A stretch of 64,000 bases of DNA from Taibaiella soli (GTDB taxonomy: Bacteria; Bacteroidota; Bacteroidia; Chitinophagales; Chitinophagaceae), in the NCBI RefSeq assembly GCF_003236175.1, contig NZ_QKTW01000009.1:62001-126000 (forward strand). The letters run 5' to 3'. The notes below the pieces were generated by a model. That model was not told the origin of the DNA. It searched no databases and saw only the letters and a program-made list of their open reading frames with translations. Positions 42,260 to 52,505 of the stretch are shown one piece after another. A program made the position numbers and the translations under genes. Position 1 is the stretch's first letter, and every line of letters begins with the position of its first letter.

Positions 42260-42319
42260 TTAACAAATTCATAGGGGAAATCTTCCATTCCTGCGTATTC
42301 TCTTATATCGCTTTACCCT

Positions 42320-42913
42320 ATGAATAAATATTTGACCATTGCCCTGTTAGTGTTGTTTGCTGCGTGTAAAAAAAACGACGACAAACAATATATACCGCTC
42401 AATGCAGACCTTAAAAAGAATTACAGTTTTAAAGAAGGGAGTTACTGGATTTATCGCGATTCGCTGAGCGGCAGAGAAGATAGCTTTTGCGTAACGGGAT
42501 ATTCTCAGCGCGATCAGTACATCCAGAGTGCTGCAAATGTTTATGAGACAGTAAACATGGTTATCTATCAATATCCGGCCTCTAATCCGTATTCAGATTC
42601 TGCAAGCTGGGTTATGAGCCTGAATACCGGTGGCAAAATCAGCCTGGACTATTTTTATCAAATGCAGCCACTGGAAAGTTTTCATATCACCGATCTGAAC
42701 TACGACTATCCATTTGCTACCAACAATTTTGCGGATATCACCATTCACCCCAAGCTCGTTGTACGTGGCGCAGCGTATGCCAACGTTGCGGAATGTGCGG
42801 AAGGGCAGGATTCCTATTTTTTGAAAGACAGTGTTGGTTTTGTGATCATCAAAACGCATTATGAAACCCAAAGCCACGTCTGGGAATTAGAGCGATATCA
42901 TATCAACTATTAA
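42320..42913 (+). CDS. Hypothetical lipoprotein (197 aa)
   Basis: The signal peptide ends LLFAAC, with lipidation at Cys16, then a Lys/Asp-rich linker. The mature domain begins KKNYSFKEGSYWIYRDSLSGREDSF, a start often seen in Bacteroidota surface lipoproteins of unknown role, and is predicted beta-rich. It is followed 19 bases later by another lipoprotein gene in the same direction, so the two probably share a transcript. No enzymatic motif. Confidence 0.7.
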   Translation: MNKYLTIALLVLFAACKKNDDKQYIPLNADLKKNYSFKEGSYWIYRDSLSGREDSFCVTGYSQRDQYIQSAANVYETVNMVIYQYPASNPYSDSASWVMSLNTGGKISLDYFYQMQPLESFHITDLNYDYPFATNNFADITIHPKLVVRGAAYANVAECAEGQDSYFLKDSVGFVIIKTHYETQSHVWELERYHINY

Positions 42914-42932
42914 AAACAAAACAAATCCATTT

Positions 42933-43676
42933 ATGAGAAAAAAATTGTCCTGTCTGACCTTATTGTTTTTGTCCCCAATTGTATTTTTCTCTTGTAAGAA
43001 AGGAGATGGCAACTCGGTTACTCCTAAAAGCCAGATAAGCAAAGTGACCTTAAAGGGAGACGGATATACCGACCAATATGTGTTGTCTTACAATGCATCT
43101 GGTGAAGTCAGTAAAATCGTTGTCAGTGGCTCACTTTCGTATACAATTAACTACAGCTACACGGCACAGTATAAAGTCGGCACGTATGAATCTGCGACAG
43201 GTATTTTTGCTTTGGATTCTACAGTGCTGAGCAATGGGAAAGTGATACAAAATGTACATATCGACAAAGATCACGGCGACACTATTACCACTGCATACAC
43301 CTACGATAATAGTGGAAATCTTACTCAGGTTACCGAATCAGAAAGCTTCTCGGAAAATAGTACTGCCTACACCTGGCAGAACGGAAATGTCGTTGGCATA
43401 TCTTCGCCAACATCTACGAATACGACAACGTACACTTATGATGCAAATGCTGTTTTTCAGGCAGGCGACTATCTGTATGTAAATGATCTGATTAAGAATG
43501 GTGCCTCAGTAATACTCAATAAAAACCTGGTGACTGGCAGTACAGCAACCTATCCTGGAACCACTATCACTAAAACATTCGTTTATGATAAAGACAGCAA
43601 AGGGCGCATTATAAAATGTTCGGAAGTAGAAGCGCTCGGAACAGGCAATGTGTGGACCTATGAGTACAATAACTAA
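42933..43676 (+). CDS. Hypothetical lipoprotein with YD-repeat-like strands (247 aa)
   Basis: The lipoprotein signal ends VFFSC. The mature protein consists of repeated beta hairpins of the form Y-x-Y-D/N-x-S-G-x-(L/V)-x-x-(V/I), e.g. LSYNASGEVSKIVVSG and YTYDNSGNLTQVTES, which resembles the YD-repeat or DUF4595-type lipoproteins of Bacteroidota. Probably exposed on the outer membrane. Linked to the preceding lipoprotein gene; ligand unknown. Confidence 0.7.
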   Translation: MRKKLSCLTLLFLSPIVFFSCKKGDGNSVTPKSQISKVTLKGDGYTDQYVLSYNASGEVSKIVVSGSLSYTINYSYTAQYKVGTYESATGIFALDSTVLSNGKVIQNVHIDKDHGDTITTAYTYDNSGNLTQVTESESFSENSTAYTWQNGNVVGISSPTSTNTTTYTYDANAVFQAGDYLYVNDLIKNGASVILNKNLVTGSTATYPGTTITKTFVYDKDSKGRIIKCSEVEALGTGNVWTYEYNN

Positions 43677-43850
43677 GGAACTGGTAACAAGCAAATAAGC
43701 AGTAATTTTCTAAACCACCAGTCTGTTTTCCGCAGGCTGGTTTATTTTTGCGCGGTATTTTATAAGTTTAGGCAGCCAATCTTTGTGCAAGAATGTCATT
43801 TTGGCAAAAAAACAGGGACTGGCAAGCTTATTGAGCATAATATTAATAGC

Positions 43851-44495
43851 ATGTTTTTTAAAAAAAAGAAAGCTATGAACGATCAGGCGTTTGACAAAAA
43901 GAATGCAGATATGGAAAACCAAGACAACATGACACCAGACCAGAATAAGAATAATGAAGCGCTGGAAGATGCGCTGGCTTCAGAATTGAATGTGGATGAC
44001 AGCATGGCGGGTACCCAGAAATTGGAAGACCAGCTCGCTGAAGAAGACGAAATGGCAAAACTGAAGAATGAAGTAGAGGAAGCGAAGGATAAATACCTGC
44101 GTCTTGTGGCAGAATTTGAAAATTTCCGCAGACGTAATGCCAAAGAACGTGTAGAACTGATCCAGACTGCCGGAAAAGACATCGTACAGTCATTGCTGGT
44201 TGTACTGGATGATACGGACCGTGCATCTAAGCAAATGGAAAAATCAACTGATATTGATGCCCTGAAAGAAGGCGTTGGTTTGGTATTCAATAAATTGCGC
44301 GGTGTAATGCAGCAGAAAGGTCTTGTGAAAATGGAAAGTATTGGTCAGGATTTTGACCCTGAGCTGCACGAGGCAATTACCGAAATTCCAGCTCCGAATG
44401 AAACAATGGTTGGGAAAGTAATCGACGTAATCGAGCCAGGATATTATTTGAATGAAAAATTGATCCGTCACGCTAAAGTGGTGGTTGGTAAATAA
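43851..44495 (+). CDS. grpE: Nucleotide exchange factor GrpE
   Basis: This ~214-residue cochaperone of DnaK has an acidic, Asn/Asp/Glu-rich disordered N-terminus (to about residue 70), then the long coiled coil (AKLKNEVEEAKDKYLRLVAEFENFRRRNAKE) and the C-terminal beta-wing (LHEAITEIPAPNETMVGKV). The frame extends to 43785, but ATG 43851 (or 43875) gives a normal start. It is followed by dnaJ 82 bases downstream, the usual grpE-dnaJ unit; dnaK is not in this window. Confidence 0.93.
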   Translation: MFFKKKKAMNDQAFDKKNADMENQDNMTPDQNKNNEALEDALASELNVDDSMAGTQKLEDQLAEEDEMAKLKNEVEEAKDKYLRLVAEFENFRRRNAKERVELIQTAGKDIVQSLLVVLDDTDRASKQMEKSTDIDALKEGVGLVFNKLRGVMQQKGLVKMESIGQDFDPELHEAITEIPAPNETMVGKVIDVIEPGYYLNEKLIRHAKVVVGK

Positions 44496-44577
44496 ATTCA
44501 TCAAAACAGTCCGTGTAAAACTGGACAATTTGTCTATTAATGGCAATTGTTGAATGACGGATTTTCAAAGAAAGTAA

Positions 44578-45762
44578 ATGTCAAAGAGAGATTATTACGA
44601 GGTGCTTGGGGTAGCGAAAACTGCCAGTGCGGATGAAATCAAGAAATCATACCGTAAAATAGCGATGCAGCATCACCCAGATCGTAATCCGGGCGATAAA
44701 GCAGCAGAAGAAAAGTTTAAGGAAGCGGCGGAAGCATATGATGTGTTGAGCAATCCAGACAAAAAAGCTCAGTACGATCGTTTCGGACATGCCGGAATGG
44801 GTGGTGCAGCCGGCGGTGGTTATGGCGGTGGTCCTGGTGGTATGCGCATGGAAGACATCTTCCAGAACTTCGGCGATATTTTTGGCGATGATATGTTTGG
44901 CAGCTTCTTTGGCGGCGGTGGTCGTCAAGGCGGTGGTGGCGGACGTCGCCAGGGTACGCGTGGCGCAAATCTCCGTGTAAAACTGAAAATGGATTTTGGT
45001 GAAATCGCAAATGGCGCCAACAAAAAAATTAAAGTAAAGAAATACGTTCCATGTCAACCATGTGATGGCAGCGGTGCGAAAGATAAAAGCTCTGTACAGA
45101 CTTGCGGTACTTGCGGTGGTTCTGGTCAGGTACGTCGTGTGACGAATACCTTTCTGGGCCAGATGCAGACAGTTACTACTTGTCCAACCTGTAATGGTGA
45201 AGGCACACAGATCACTGCGAAATGTACCCATTGTAAAGGCGAAGGCCGCGTATTTGGCGAAGACACGCTGAATCTGGACATCCCTGCAGGTGTAGTAGAT
45301 GGCATGCAGCTGAGCATGGGCGGCGCCGGTAATGCCGGTGAGCGTGGTGGTCCTGCGGGCGATCTGCTGATCGTTATTGAGGAAGAAAAACATCCGCATC
45401 TGAAACGCCAGGATCTCGACGTGATCTATCAATTGCATGTTTCTTTCCCTGATGTGGTTTTAGGCACGCAGGTAGAAGTTCCGACAATTGATGGTAAAGC
45501 GAAGATCAAGATTCCGGCAGGTACGCAAAGCGGTAAAATATTCAGACTGAAAGGAAAAGGCTTCCCGGCTTTCCAGTCATATGAAAAAGGTGATGAACTG
45601 GTAGAAGTGAATGTATGGTCTCCGCAACATCTGTCTAATGATGAAAAGGCTTTACTTGAAAAGCTGAAAAATTCAACAAATTTTCAGCCAGGACCAGACG
45701 CCAAAGATCACAAAGACGAGAAAAGTTTTTTCGATAAGATAAAAGACGCATTCGGGGGTTAA
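44578..45762 (+). CDS. dnaJ: Chaperone DnaJ
   Basis: This 394-residue class I J-protein has a J domain (1-70, with HPD in QHHPDRN), a Gly/Phe region rich in GGG, a zinc domain with four CxxCxGxG repeats ([32 protein letters not shown]), and C-terminal substrate-binding beta domains. It stimulates DnaK ATPase. The stop codon lies inside the stem of its own terminator (45755-45785). Confidence 0.97.
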   Translation: MSKRDYYEVLGVAKTASADEIKKSYRKIAMQHHPDRNPGDKAAEEKFKEAAEAYDVLSNPDKKAQYDRFGHAGMGGAAGGGYGGGPGGMRMEDIFQNFGDIFGDDMFGSFFGGGGRQGGGGGRRQGTRGANLRVKLKMDFGEIANGANKKIKVKKYVPCQPCDGSGAKDKSSVQTCGTCGGSGQVRRVTNTFLGQMQTVTTCPTCNGEGTQITAKCTHCKGEGRVFGEDTLNLDIPAGVVDGMQLSMGGAGNAGERGGPAGDLLIVIEEEKHPHLKRQDLDVIYQLHVSFPDVVLGTQVEVPTIDGKAKIKIPAGTQSGKIFRLKGKGFPAFQSYEKGDELVEVNVWSPQHLSNDEKALLEKLKNSTNFQPGPDAKDHKDEKSFFDKIKDAFGG

Positions 45763-45785
45763 GCATAAGCTTAACCCCTTTTTTT
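45755..45785 (+). terminator. Terminator overlapping the dnaJ stop codon
   Basis: GGGGTTAAGC pairs perfectly with GCTTAACCCC around ATAA and is followed by seven T residues. The left arm includes the TAA stop of dnaJ. Confidence 0.92.
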
Positions 45786-45871
45786 ATATATTCCCTTTGC
45801 TTCCAACTTTTTTCTTTGTAATATAGTCTTCTTAATAATAATATAACGTTTATTAAGCTAAGCTATTTCCT

Positions 45872-48730
45872 ATGAAAAAGTGGGCTATTTTCTTGCTCTG
45901 CGTCTTTTGCGCTACCTGGCCCTTTTCCAACAAGCTAACAGCACAGGCCCTGCCGCCATTACAACCGGAGCAGGACGCTTGTAACGCGCTGGAGCTTTGT
46001 GGGCTGTCATTTACCGTGCCGTATTCTTATAGCGGTTACGGACAAAAACTAGAACACTCTCAAGGACCGCCAACCTTTAGCTGCTTTGATGAAACCAATT
46101 CAGTCTGGTTCAAAATTACCGTAGCAACACCCGGCAATATTGTCTTTAAGATTGTTCCGGCTGATTCTACCAATGACTATGACTTCGCTGTGTTCGATGT
46201 TTCTCAGCATCCATGCGATTCCGTGCTTTATTCAACCCAACAGATCCGTTGCAATGGTAATACCATCTTGCCGATTGGCAGTATTCCCGGTGGTATCATC
46301 GGGCTGGATATGACGTCTACTTTGTTGAATGTGCCTGCCGGTACTATAGGTAGTCCGTTTTGTCAATTTATAGCAGGTACTGCAGGGCAACAATTGCTGA
46401 TACTGGTAGATAACTTCAGCGCCAGTGCTGCCGGCTTTACAATAGACTTTACAGGTACTACAGCCACGTTTGTACAAGGACCGCATCCTGCGCTGGCACA
46501 AGTAATGCCGGCATGCAGCAAAAGCGAAAAAATAACGGTAAAAACAACGAAGCCTGTAAAATGTAATTCTATTGCGACTGATGGCTCTGATTTCTTTCTA
46601 ACTCCGAGTGGTACGATAGCATCGGCTGTAGGACAGAACTGCAGCACGCCGAACGGATATACTACCCAGATAGATTTGCAATTTGCATCACCACTGGCTC
46701 CGGGTAATTATGTAGTCAACGCACAAACAGGCACTGACGGGAACACTCTGCTGGATCTTTGCGGCAATGCATTGATAGCGCCGGATACACTACATTTTGT
46801 GGTAGACCCTGCGAATAATCCTGCGATGGTCCGCCTTGATACGCCTGCTTGTATTGATGCTAAAGTGGTGCTTAGTCATAGAATCCTAAACAGCACAGTC
46901 GCGGCTAATGGTAGCGATTTTAAAATAACCGGTCCCGGTCCGGTGTCTGTAGTAAAAGCGATTCCGCTTGCGGCTAATGCATCGCCATACGCGGATACGA
47001 TTGAGCTCTTCTTCAACAGTTCCATAAAGGTGCCAGGTAATTACACCTTATCTGTGGTAACTGGTACTGATGGAAACAAAGTGGTAGATACCTGCGGATT
47101 TTCGGTCATCAATACAATCGGATGGTATGTGTCTGACCATGGTTATCTCACAGCAAGTGCAACGCCGAATGTGTTATGTAAGCCAGGTTATGTCAGTCTC
47201 AGTGCCGCAGCACAGATACCGCCACCTGCGCAAGTGTTGAACTGTGGTGTTAACGGAACTGTTTGCAGTAATCCTTCTAATCCTGTTTCTATCGGTGATC
47301 CTTTAGCTGCTGGTAATTCATACGAGTCACCATTCATCGGCTACTATAAAAACGAGCGTACACAAATGTTGTTTAAAGCCTCTGAATTAATTGCTGCAGG
47401 CATGACGTCTGGTACTATCTCGCAACTTACGATGAATGTGATGTATAAATACAGCACCAGTCCGTTCAATAATTTCACCATCAAAATGCAATGTACTACA
47501 CTTGATTCGCTCAATGATTTTGCATCGGGAGGACAAATTGTATATGCGCCTAAAACCTATTCTACCGTTCAGGGCACGAATACTTTTTTGTTTGACAATA
47601 CCTATGATTGGGACGGTATGAGCAACGTAATTGTGGAAATGTGTTTCAACAATAATTCCTGGACATCTGCCGATGAAGTTCAGGTAACACCAAATGTAGG
47701 TTCAAAGGTGTTTTTGAATATGCTTGACGATAACACCAGCGGTTGTGCATTAGCGTCTAATACCGCCTGGTATCCGCCAGCATCTGATCGCCCGAATATT
47801 ACGTTCTCACAGTGTTTACCTCCGAGTGGCAGTTATGAGCCTACCTGGGTGAATGCTTCATTGATTGGTGATAGTACTAGCTTTAATACGAGTGCTTATG
47901 CGCGTAATTCAACAACGTATAAAATCCAGATCTTCGATACAAATCGTTGTTACCGCAGAGATACCGCCAATGTAATCGTATCTGTACGAAATCCGATGCT
48001 ACTTCCTTCTGCCGATACTGCTATTTGTTACGGTGATTATGCCACGTTAAATGCAAGTGGCGGTGTTACTTATCAGTGGTATCCTGCTAACGGTTTGAGC
48101 TGTACTAACTGTCCAAATCCGACAGCTAATCCGATGACCTCTTCCGTGTATTATGTTTCGATTGCGGATCAATATGGTTGTGCGGACACGCTCAAAGAAT
48201 CAATTAAAGTGAACCCATTGCCGATGGTGGAAACGCGCGCTGATACCAGCATTTACTGGGGCGGATCTGTGGTGCTTAATTCTTCGGTTACGCATGGGCT
48301 GTATTATCTCTGGTCGCCGATTACCGGTTTGGATAATCCGAATATTAAAAGTCCGACAGCGACGCCACAAGTGACAACGATTTATACTTTATTGGGCATA
48401 GACAGCAATCAATGTAAAAACAAAGATTCTGTGAAGATTACCGTGATGGACAATATTCCGATTTTCATCCCATCAGCATTTACACCGAATGGTGACGGCA
48501 GGAATGATGATTTTCATGTGAAAAATTTGTCCATTCAGCGCATCACAGAATTCCGCGTATTTAATCGCTGGGGACAAGAAGTATTCTCTACAAATGGCAA
48601 TGATAAAGGCTGGGATGGTACTTTCAAAGGCGTTGACCAACCAACCGATGTCTACAATTATCTAATCAGAATCACTTCGCCGGACGGACATTCGGATACG
48701 TATAAAGGAGACGTGACCCTAATCAGGTAA
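45872..48730 (+). CDS. Large T9SS type B secreted protein (952 aa)
   Basis: The signal peptide ends KLTAQA. A conserved N-terminal region (about 30-150) begins EQDACNALELCGLSFTVPYSY and resembles the choice-of-anchor domains of Bacteroidota surface proteins. Then come Ig-like repeats (about 200-440), an insert (about 455-660) with a CUB-like or glycan-surface fold, PKD-like domains with repeated WYPANGLSC/WSPITGLD motifs (about 690-860), and a C-terminal gliding-motility-associated sorting domain (FIPSAFTPNGDGRNDDF...FRVFNRWGQEVF..GWDGTFKG). It would be exported by type IX secretion and attached outside. Followed by a close shorter paralogue. Confidence 0.88.
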   Translation: MKKWAIFLLCVFCATWPFSNKLTAQALPPLQPEQDACNALELCGLSFTVPYSYSGYGQKLEHSQGPPTFSCFDETNSVWFKITVATPGNIVFKIVPADSTNDYDFAVFDVSQHPCDSVLYSTQQIRCNGNTILPIGSIPGGIIGLDMTSTLLNVPAGTIGSPFCQFIAGTAGQQLLILVDNFSASAAGFTIDFTGTTATFVQGPHPALAQVMPACSKSEKITVKTTKPVKCNSIATDGSDFFLTPSGTIASAVGQNCSTPNGYTTQIDLQFASPLAPGNYVVNAQTGTDGNTLLDLCGNALIAPDTLHFVVDPANNPAMVRLDTPACIDAKVVLSHRILNSTVAANGSDFKITGPGPVSVVKAIPLAANASPYADTIELFFNSSIKVPGNYTLSVVTGTDGNKVVDTCGFSVINTIGWYVSDHGYLTASATPNVLCKPGYVSLSAAAQIPPPAQVLNCGVNGTVCSNPSNPVSIGDPLAAGNSYESPFIGYYKNERTQMLFKASELIAAGMTSGTISQLTMNVMYKYSTSPFNNFTIKMQCTTLDSLNDFASGGQIVYAPKTYSTVQGTNTFLFDNTYDWDGMSNVIVEMCFNNNSWTSADEVQVTPNVGSKVFLNMLDDNTSGCALASNTAWYPPASDRPNITFSQCLPPSGSYEPTWVNASLIGDSTSFNTSAYARNSTTYKIQIFDTNRCYRRDTANVIVSVRNPMLLPSADTAICYGDYATLNASGGVTYQWYPANGLSCTNCPNPTANPMTSSVYYVSIADQYGCADTLKESIKVNPLPMVETRADTSIYWGGSVVLNSSVTHGLYYLWSPITGLDNPNIKSPTATPQVTTIYTLLGIDSNQCKNKDSVKITVMDNIPIFIPSAFTPNGDGRNDDFHVKNLSIQRITEFRVFNRWGQEVFSTNGNDKGWDGTFKGVDQPTDVYNYLIRITSPDGHSDTYKGDVTLIR

Positions 48731-48781
48731 TGTGTTTAATATGGGAAATGTGGTTTTACTAAATAATAAAAAATGGAAAAA

Positions 48782-48806
48782 GGGCGTTCATTGAACGTCC
48801 TTTTTT
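48782..48806 (+). terminator. Terminator after the 952-aa secreted protein gene
   Basis: GGGCGTTC and GAACGTCC pair (one G-U) around ATT and are followed by TTTTTT. Nearly the same hairpin ends the paralogous gene (50824-50848). Confidence 0.85.
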
Positions 48807-48961
48807 ATTGCAGCAGGATGCCGTTTAAAATTTGGTATGAAGATTGATTAAAAGATCTGTTGATGGTAAAAAAACATGAAAGATGCGATTCTTGTTTCGG
48901 GTTCGTTTTGATGTTTATGGGCTCCCAAATGATTTATAATGTTTAGTTAAGTGTTGTTTTT

Positions 48962-50770
48962 ATGAAAAAGTGGGCTATCCTATTGCTCTGTATGTTATTT
49001 GCTGCCGGGCCCTTTGCCAATGATCTGTTTGCACAGGCGTTGCCTCCAATGCAACCCGAGCAGGATGCCTGTAATGCTATAGAACTTTGTGGACTGACAT
49101 TTATGACGCCTTATTCCTATAGTGGGTACGGACAGAAAATGGAGTATTCACAAGGAGGACCAAACCTCGGTTGCTTTAATGAAACCAATTCTGTCTGGCT
49201 CCGGTTTAGAGTAGCGACAGCGGGAAATATTGTATTTAAGATCATTCCGCAGGATTCCACCGACGATTATGACTACTCAGTATTTGATATTACTCAACAT
49301 TATTGCAACGCTGTGCTGAATACTTCGCCGGTTCGCTGCAACGGTAATACCATTTTTCCAATCGGCACTATTCCTGCGGGGATTGTAGGTTTAAACATGA
49401 CCTCTACCTTGGTGAATGTGCCGGCCGGTACCATAGGTAATCCGTTTTGTCAGTTTATTACGGCAACGCCGGGACAGCAATTCCTGATTCTGGTAGATAA
49501 TTTCAGTGCGAGTGCTGCCGGCTTTACCATTGACTTCACCGGCACGACTGCAACTTTTGTACAAGGACCGAAGCCGGTGCTTGCTGAAATAATACCAGCC
49601 TGTAACAAAAGCGAAAGCATCAATATAAGAACCTCCAAGCTGGTAAAATGTAGTTCTATTGCATCTGATGGTTCTGATTTCTTCCTAACGCCAAATGGTA
49701 CGATTAGTTCCGCAACCGGCTTGAATTGCAGTACGCCTAATGGTTATACCGATCAGATAGAATTGCAGTTTGCGTCGCCATTAGCTTTGGGAAACTGTGT
49801 TGTCAATGCGAAAACCGGCACAGACGGCAATACCTTGCTGGATCTTTGCAATAATGCTTTGCTTGCCCCAGATACTTTACACTTTACCGTAGATTCATTA
49901 ATTGATCCTGCGATAACACGTCTTGACACCCCTGCATGTGCCAGGGCCAGGGTCATCCTCAATCATAGTATTAGAAACAGCACGGTTGCCTATGATGGCA
50001 GCGATTTTAAGATAAATGGTCCCGGGCCGGTAAGTGTGATTAAAGCAATTCCAATTGCTGCGAATTTATCTCCTTACGCCGATGCAATTGATCTTTTCTT
50101 TAATAAATCGATAGAAGTACCTGGCAACTACACCTTGTCTGTAGTGACCGGCAGTGATGGTGATAAAGTCCTCGATATTTGTGGTCTTTCTGTCGTCAAT
50201 ACCATCAGCTGGGATGTGTCTGATCAGGGTTATGTAGTAGCTAGCGCGGTGCCGGCCGCATTATGTAAAGAGGGGTATGTTGATCTCAGCGCGACGGTTG
50301 CGGAAGGTTGCTATGGGCCTGTTTGGCTAGACAGTTATATGCTGGGCAACGATACGATTTTCAATACGCAAGCTTACGCCAATGCTACTAATATTTATAA
50401 AGTGCAGGTGTACGACAGTAATAGCTGTTATCGGAGAGATACAGCAATGGTTGTTGTTTTCAACGACTGTGTAGATACGCCCATTGTAAAGTCACCGCCG
50501 TTTTTCATTCCTTCTGCGTTTACACCAAATGGCGATGGTAAAAATGATTTTTTTCACGTCAGCAATCTTTCTGCCCGGCGTATTTCGGAATTCAGAGTTT
50601 TTAATCGTTGGGGACAAGAGGTGTTTCGTACAAGCGGCAAAGATAAAGGCTGGGATGGCACCTGTAATGGTGTGGCGCAACCAGTAGATGTATATTATTA
50701 CATTATCACAGTTGCCTCGTTCGATGGGCATTCGGATACGTTTAAGGGAGACGTGACACTCGTTAGATAA
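48962..50770 (+). CDS. T9SS type B secreted protein, shorter paralogue (602 aa)
   Basis: Residues 1-420 align throughout with the 952-residue neighbour (same signal peptide MKKWAILLLC.., same EQDACNAIELCGL start and Ig-like repeats). The segment corresponding to about residues 450-860 of the neighbour (CUB-like insert and PKD repeats) is missing, except for a short WLDSYMLGNDTIF.. stretch. The C-terminal sorting domain (FIPSAFTPNGDGKNDFF...RWGQEVF) is retained. The pair clearly arose by tandem duplication followed by internal loss or gain. Exported by T9SS and surface-attached; target unknown. Confidence 0.88.
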   Translation: MKKWAILLLCMLFAAGPFANDLFAQALPPMQPEQDACNAIELCGLTFMTPYSYSGYGQKMEYSQGGPNLGCFNETNSVWLRFRVATAGNIVFKIIPQDSTDDYDYSVFDITQHYCNAVLNTSPVRCNGNTIFPIGTIPAGIVGLNMTSTLVNVPAGTIGNPFCQFITATPGQQFLILVDNFSASAAGFTIDFTGTTATFVQGPKPVLAEIIPACNKSESINIRTSKLVKCSSIASDGSDFFLTPNGTISSATGLNCSTPNGYTDQIELQFASPLALGNCVVNAKTGTDGNTLLDLCNNALLAPDTLHFTVDSLIDPAITRLDTPACARARVILNHSIRNSTVAYDGSDFKINGPGPVSVIKAIPIAANLSPYADAIDLFFNKSIEVPGNYTLSVVTGSDGDKVLDICGLSVVNTISWDVSDQGYVVASAVPAALCKEGYVDLSATVAEGCYGPVWLDSYMLGNDTIFNTQAYANATNIYKVQVYDSNSCYRRDTAMVVVFNDCVDTPIVKSPPFFIPSAFTPNGDGKNDFFHVSNLSARRISEFRVFNRWGQEVFRTSGKDKGWDGTCNGVAQPVDVYYYIITVASFDGHSDTFKGDVTLVR

Positions 50771-50820
50771 TGTGTTTAATGTGAATAAATCTGTCGAATG
50801 TGATTTCTCAGAATAATTTG

Positions 50821-50848
50821 AAAAGGACGTTCATAGAACGTCCTTTTT
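50821..50848 (+). terminator. Terminator after the 602-aa secreted protein gene
   Basis: AAAAGGACGTTC and GAACGTCCTTTT pair perfectly around ATA, with a following T-run. A duplicate of the hairpin after the long paralogue. Confidence 0.9.
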
Positions 50849-50941
50849 TCACGCCCGCACACAAAACACATTCATCATATTAAAACACATTTCGCACATT
50901 AGTAGTTCTCGCATTAAATTTGTGTTCTCATCTGACGATTT

Positions 50942-52279
50942 ATGTTTTCACTTCTGATCATTGACGACGAAGAAAAGCACCGGAAATTACTGGCCCGTTT
51001 ATTGACCATGGAAGGTTATAAAGTTTCAGAAGCCGGAACAGCACAACAGGGTTTAAAATTGCTTGCACAGCAGCATACAGACATCATTATCTGCGACGTG
51101 AAATTGCCCGATGCGTTTGGCGTAGATCTTGTGGCCGAGCTAAAAAATAAATATCCTACAACCGAAATCATTTTGCTCACCGCCTATGGTAATATTCCTG
51201 ATGGCGTGAAGGCGATCAAGAATGGCGCGTTCGATTATATTGTAAAAGGCGACGATAACGACCGGATTATTCCTTTGCTGAGTCGTGCCACGGAGAAAGC
51301 GAGTTTGCAACAACGCGTGGCATCGCTGGAGGCAAGGCTGCAGAAGAAATACAATTTCGACAGTATCATTGGTGAAAGTGCGGAGATCAAGCAGGCAATA
51401 GCTTTAGCAGGGAAAGTAGCGCCGACAGATGTCGCTGTATTATTGACCGGCGAAACCGGAACTGGTAAAGAAGTATTTGCACAGTCTATTCATTACAATA
51501 GCAAGCGGAGTTCAGAACCATTTGTGGCATTGAATTGCAGTGCACTGAGCAAAGAGATTATGGAAAGCGAGTTGTTCGGGCATAAAGCAGGAGCATTCAC
51601 CGGGGCAATGAAAGACAAGAAGGGATTGATTGAAGAAGCGAAAGGCGGCACTTTGTTTTTGGACGAGATCGGTGAGATGCCGCAAGAACTACAACCAAAG
51701 CTGCTGCGCTTTTTAGAGAATGGAACTTATTATCGTGTTGGTGAAACTGTAGAACGCAAAGCAGACGTGCGTATCATCACGGCTTCCAATCGCGAGTTTA
51801 AAGAAGAAATAGAAGCCGGCCATTTTCGCAGCGATCTGTATTACCGCATCGCAGTGTTTACAATTTTGTTGCCTGCTCTTCGCGATCGCAATAAAGATAT
51901 TCCGATGCTGGCGCAATATTACCTCCGGATTTTTGCAGAGAAAACAAACGGACATTTGAAAGCGATCAGTAAAGAAGCAATCAAGGCATTGCAGCAATAT
52001 GCGTGGCCTGGTAATATACGCGAACTCAAAAACGTTATTGAACGTGCAGTAATTCTTGCTGATGGAGATTCACTGGAGATAAATAATTTGCCGTATGAAT
52101 TACAGCATTGCGGAGATACTGAATCTGCAACTTCCATTTATGATCTTGCATTGATCGAAAAACAACATATCAGAAAGGTGCTGCAGCATACATCTGGCAA
52201 TAAAACAGAAGCTGCGCGATTGATGAATATTGGATTGGCAACACTGTATAGAAAGATAGAGGAGTACTCGCTGAAATAA
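50942..52279 (+). CDS. NtrC-family sigma-54 response regulator, probable kdp regulator
   Basis: This 445-residue protein has a receiver domain (1-120) with phosphoacceptor Asp52 (IICDVKLP) and acidic pocket Asp8-Asp9, then an AAA+ domain with Walker A GETGTGKE, the sigma-54 contact loop GAFTGA at 217-222 and Walker B GTLFLDEIG, and a C-terminal Fis-type helix-turn-helix (NKTEAARLMNIGLATLYRKI). The gene lies upstream of the kdp operon and is separated from it by its own terminator. The kinase at 61322-63019 is the likely partner. E. coli uses the OmpR-type KdpE instead; here the regulator is of NtrC type. A -7-like box TAAATTTG lies about 20 bases upstream. Confidence 0.9.
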   Translation: MFSLLIIDDEEKHRKLLARLLTMEGYKVSEAGTAQQGLKLLAQQHTDIIICDVKLPDAFGVDLVAELKNKYPTTEIILLTAYGNIPDGVKAIKNGAFDYIVKGDDNDRIIPLLSRATEKASLQQRVASLEARLQKKYNFDSIIGESAEIKQAIALAGKVAPTDVAVLLTGETGTGKEVFAQSIHYNSKRSSEPFVALNCSALSKEIMESELFGHKAGAFTGAMKDKKGLIEEAKGGTLFLDEIGEMPQELQPKLLRFLENGTYYRVGETVERKADVRIITASNREFKEEIEAGHFRSDLYYRIAVFTILLPALRDRNKDIPMLAQYYLRIFAEKTNGHLKAISKEAIKALQQYAWPGNIRELKNVIERAVILADGDSLEINNLPYELQHCGDTESATSIYDLALIEKQHIRKVLQHTSGNKTEAARLMNIGLATLYRKIEEYSLK

Positions 52280-52327
52280 TGGACAACTGTCAATTGCGTC
52301 CCCGGCGCCTCCTCATTTTGATAAAAA

Positions 52328-52357
52328 GACCTTCTCATTTTGAGAAGGTTTTTTTGT
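52328..52357 (+). terminator. Terminator of the response regulator gene
   Basis: ACCTTCTC and GAGAAGGT pair around ATTTT, followed by seven T residues. Confidence 0.85.
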
Positions 52358-52358
52358 T

Positions 52359-52372
52359 TTGGCACGTGCCAA
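52359..52372. promoter_or_regulatory. Perfect palindrome, probable regulator binding site
   Basis: TTGGCACGTGCCAA is an exact 14-bp palindrome about 80 bases upstream of the sigma-54-like promoter at 52446. NtrC-type activators bind symmetrical sites upstream of such promoters. Assignment to the neighbouring regulator is inferred. Confidence 0.55.
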
Positions 52373-52445
52373 TTTCCCTTCTTTTATAAATTAATTCGTT
52401 GCGTTTCATTCGGTTGCATGCAGTTTGAATTCCCTTTAACAATTC

Positions 52446-52462
52446 TGGTACAGCGTTTGGCT
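52446..52462 (+). promoter_or_regulatory. Sigma-54-like promoter of the kdp operon
   Basis: TGGTAC-AGCGT-TTGG matches TGGCAC-N5-TTGC with the -24 GG intact but the -12 C replaced by G. Transcription would start around 52473, about 33 bases before the first gene's ATG at 52506. It fits the sigma-54 type of the upstream regulator, but the -12 mismatch lowers confidence. Confidence 0.45.
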
Positions 52463-52505
52463 TATATAGTTTGTGAAGTGGTCAAAACCGCCTCGCAAAC
52501 CTAAC

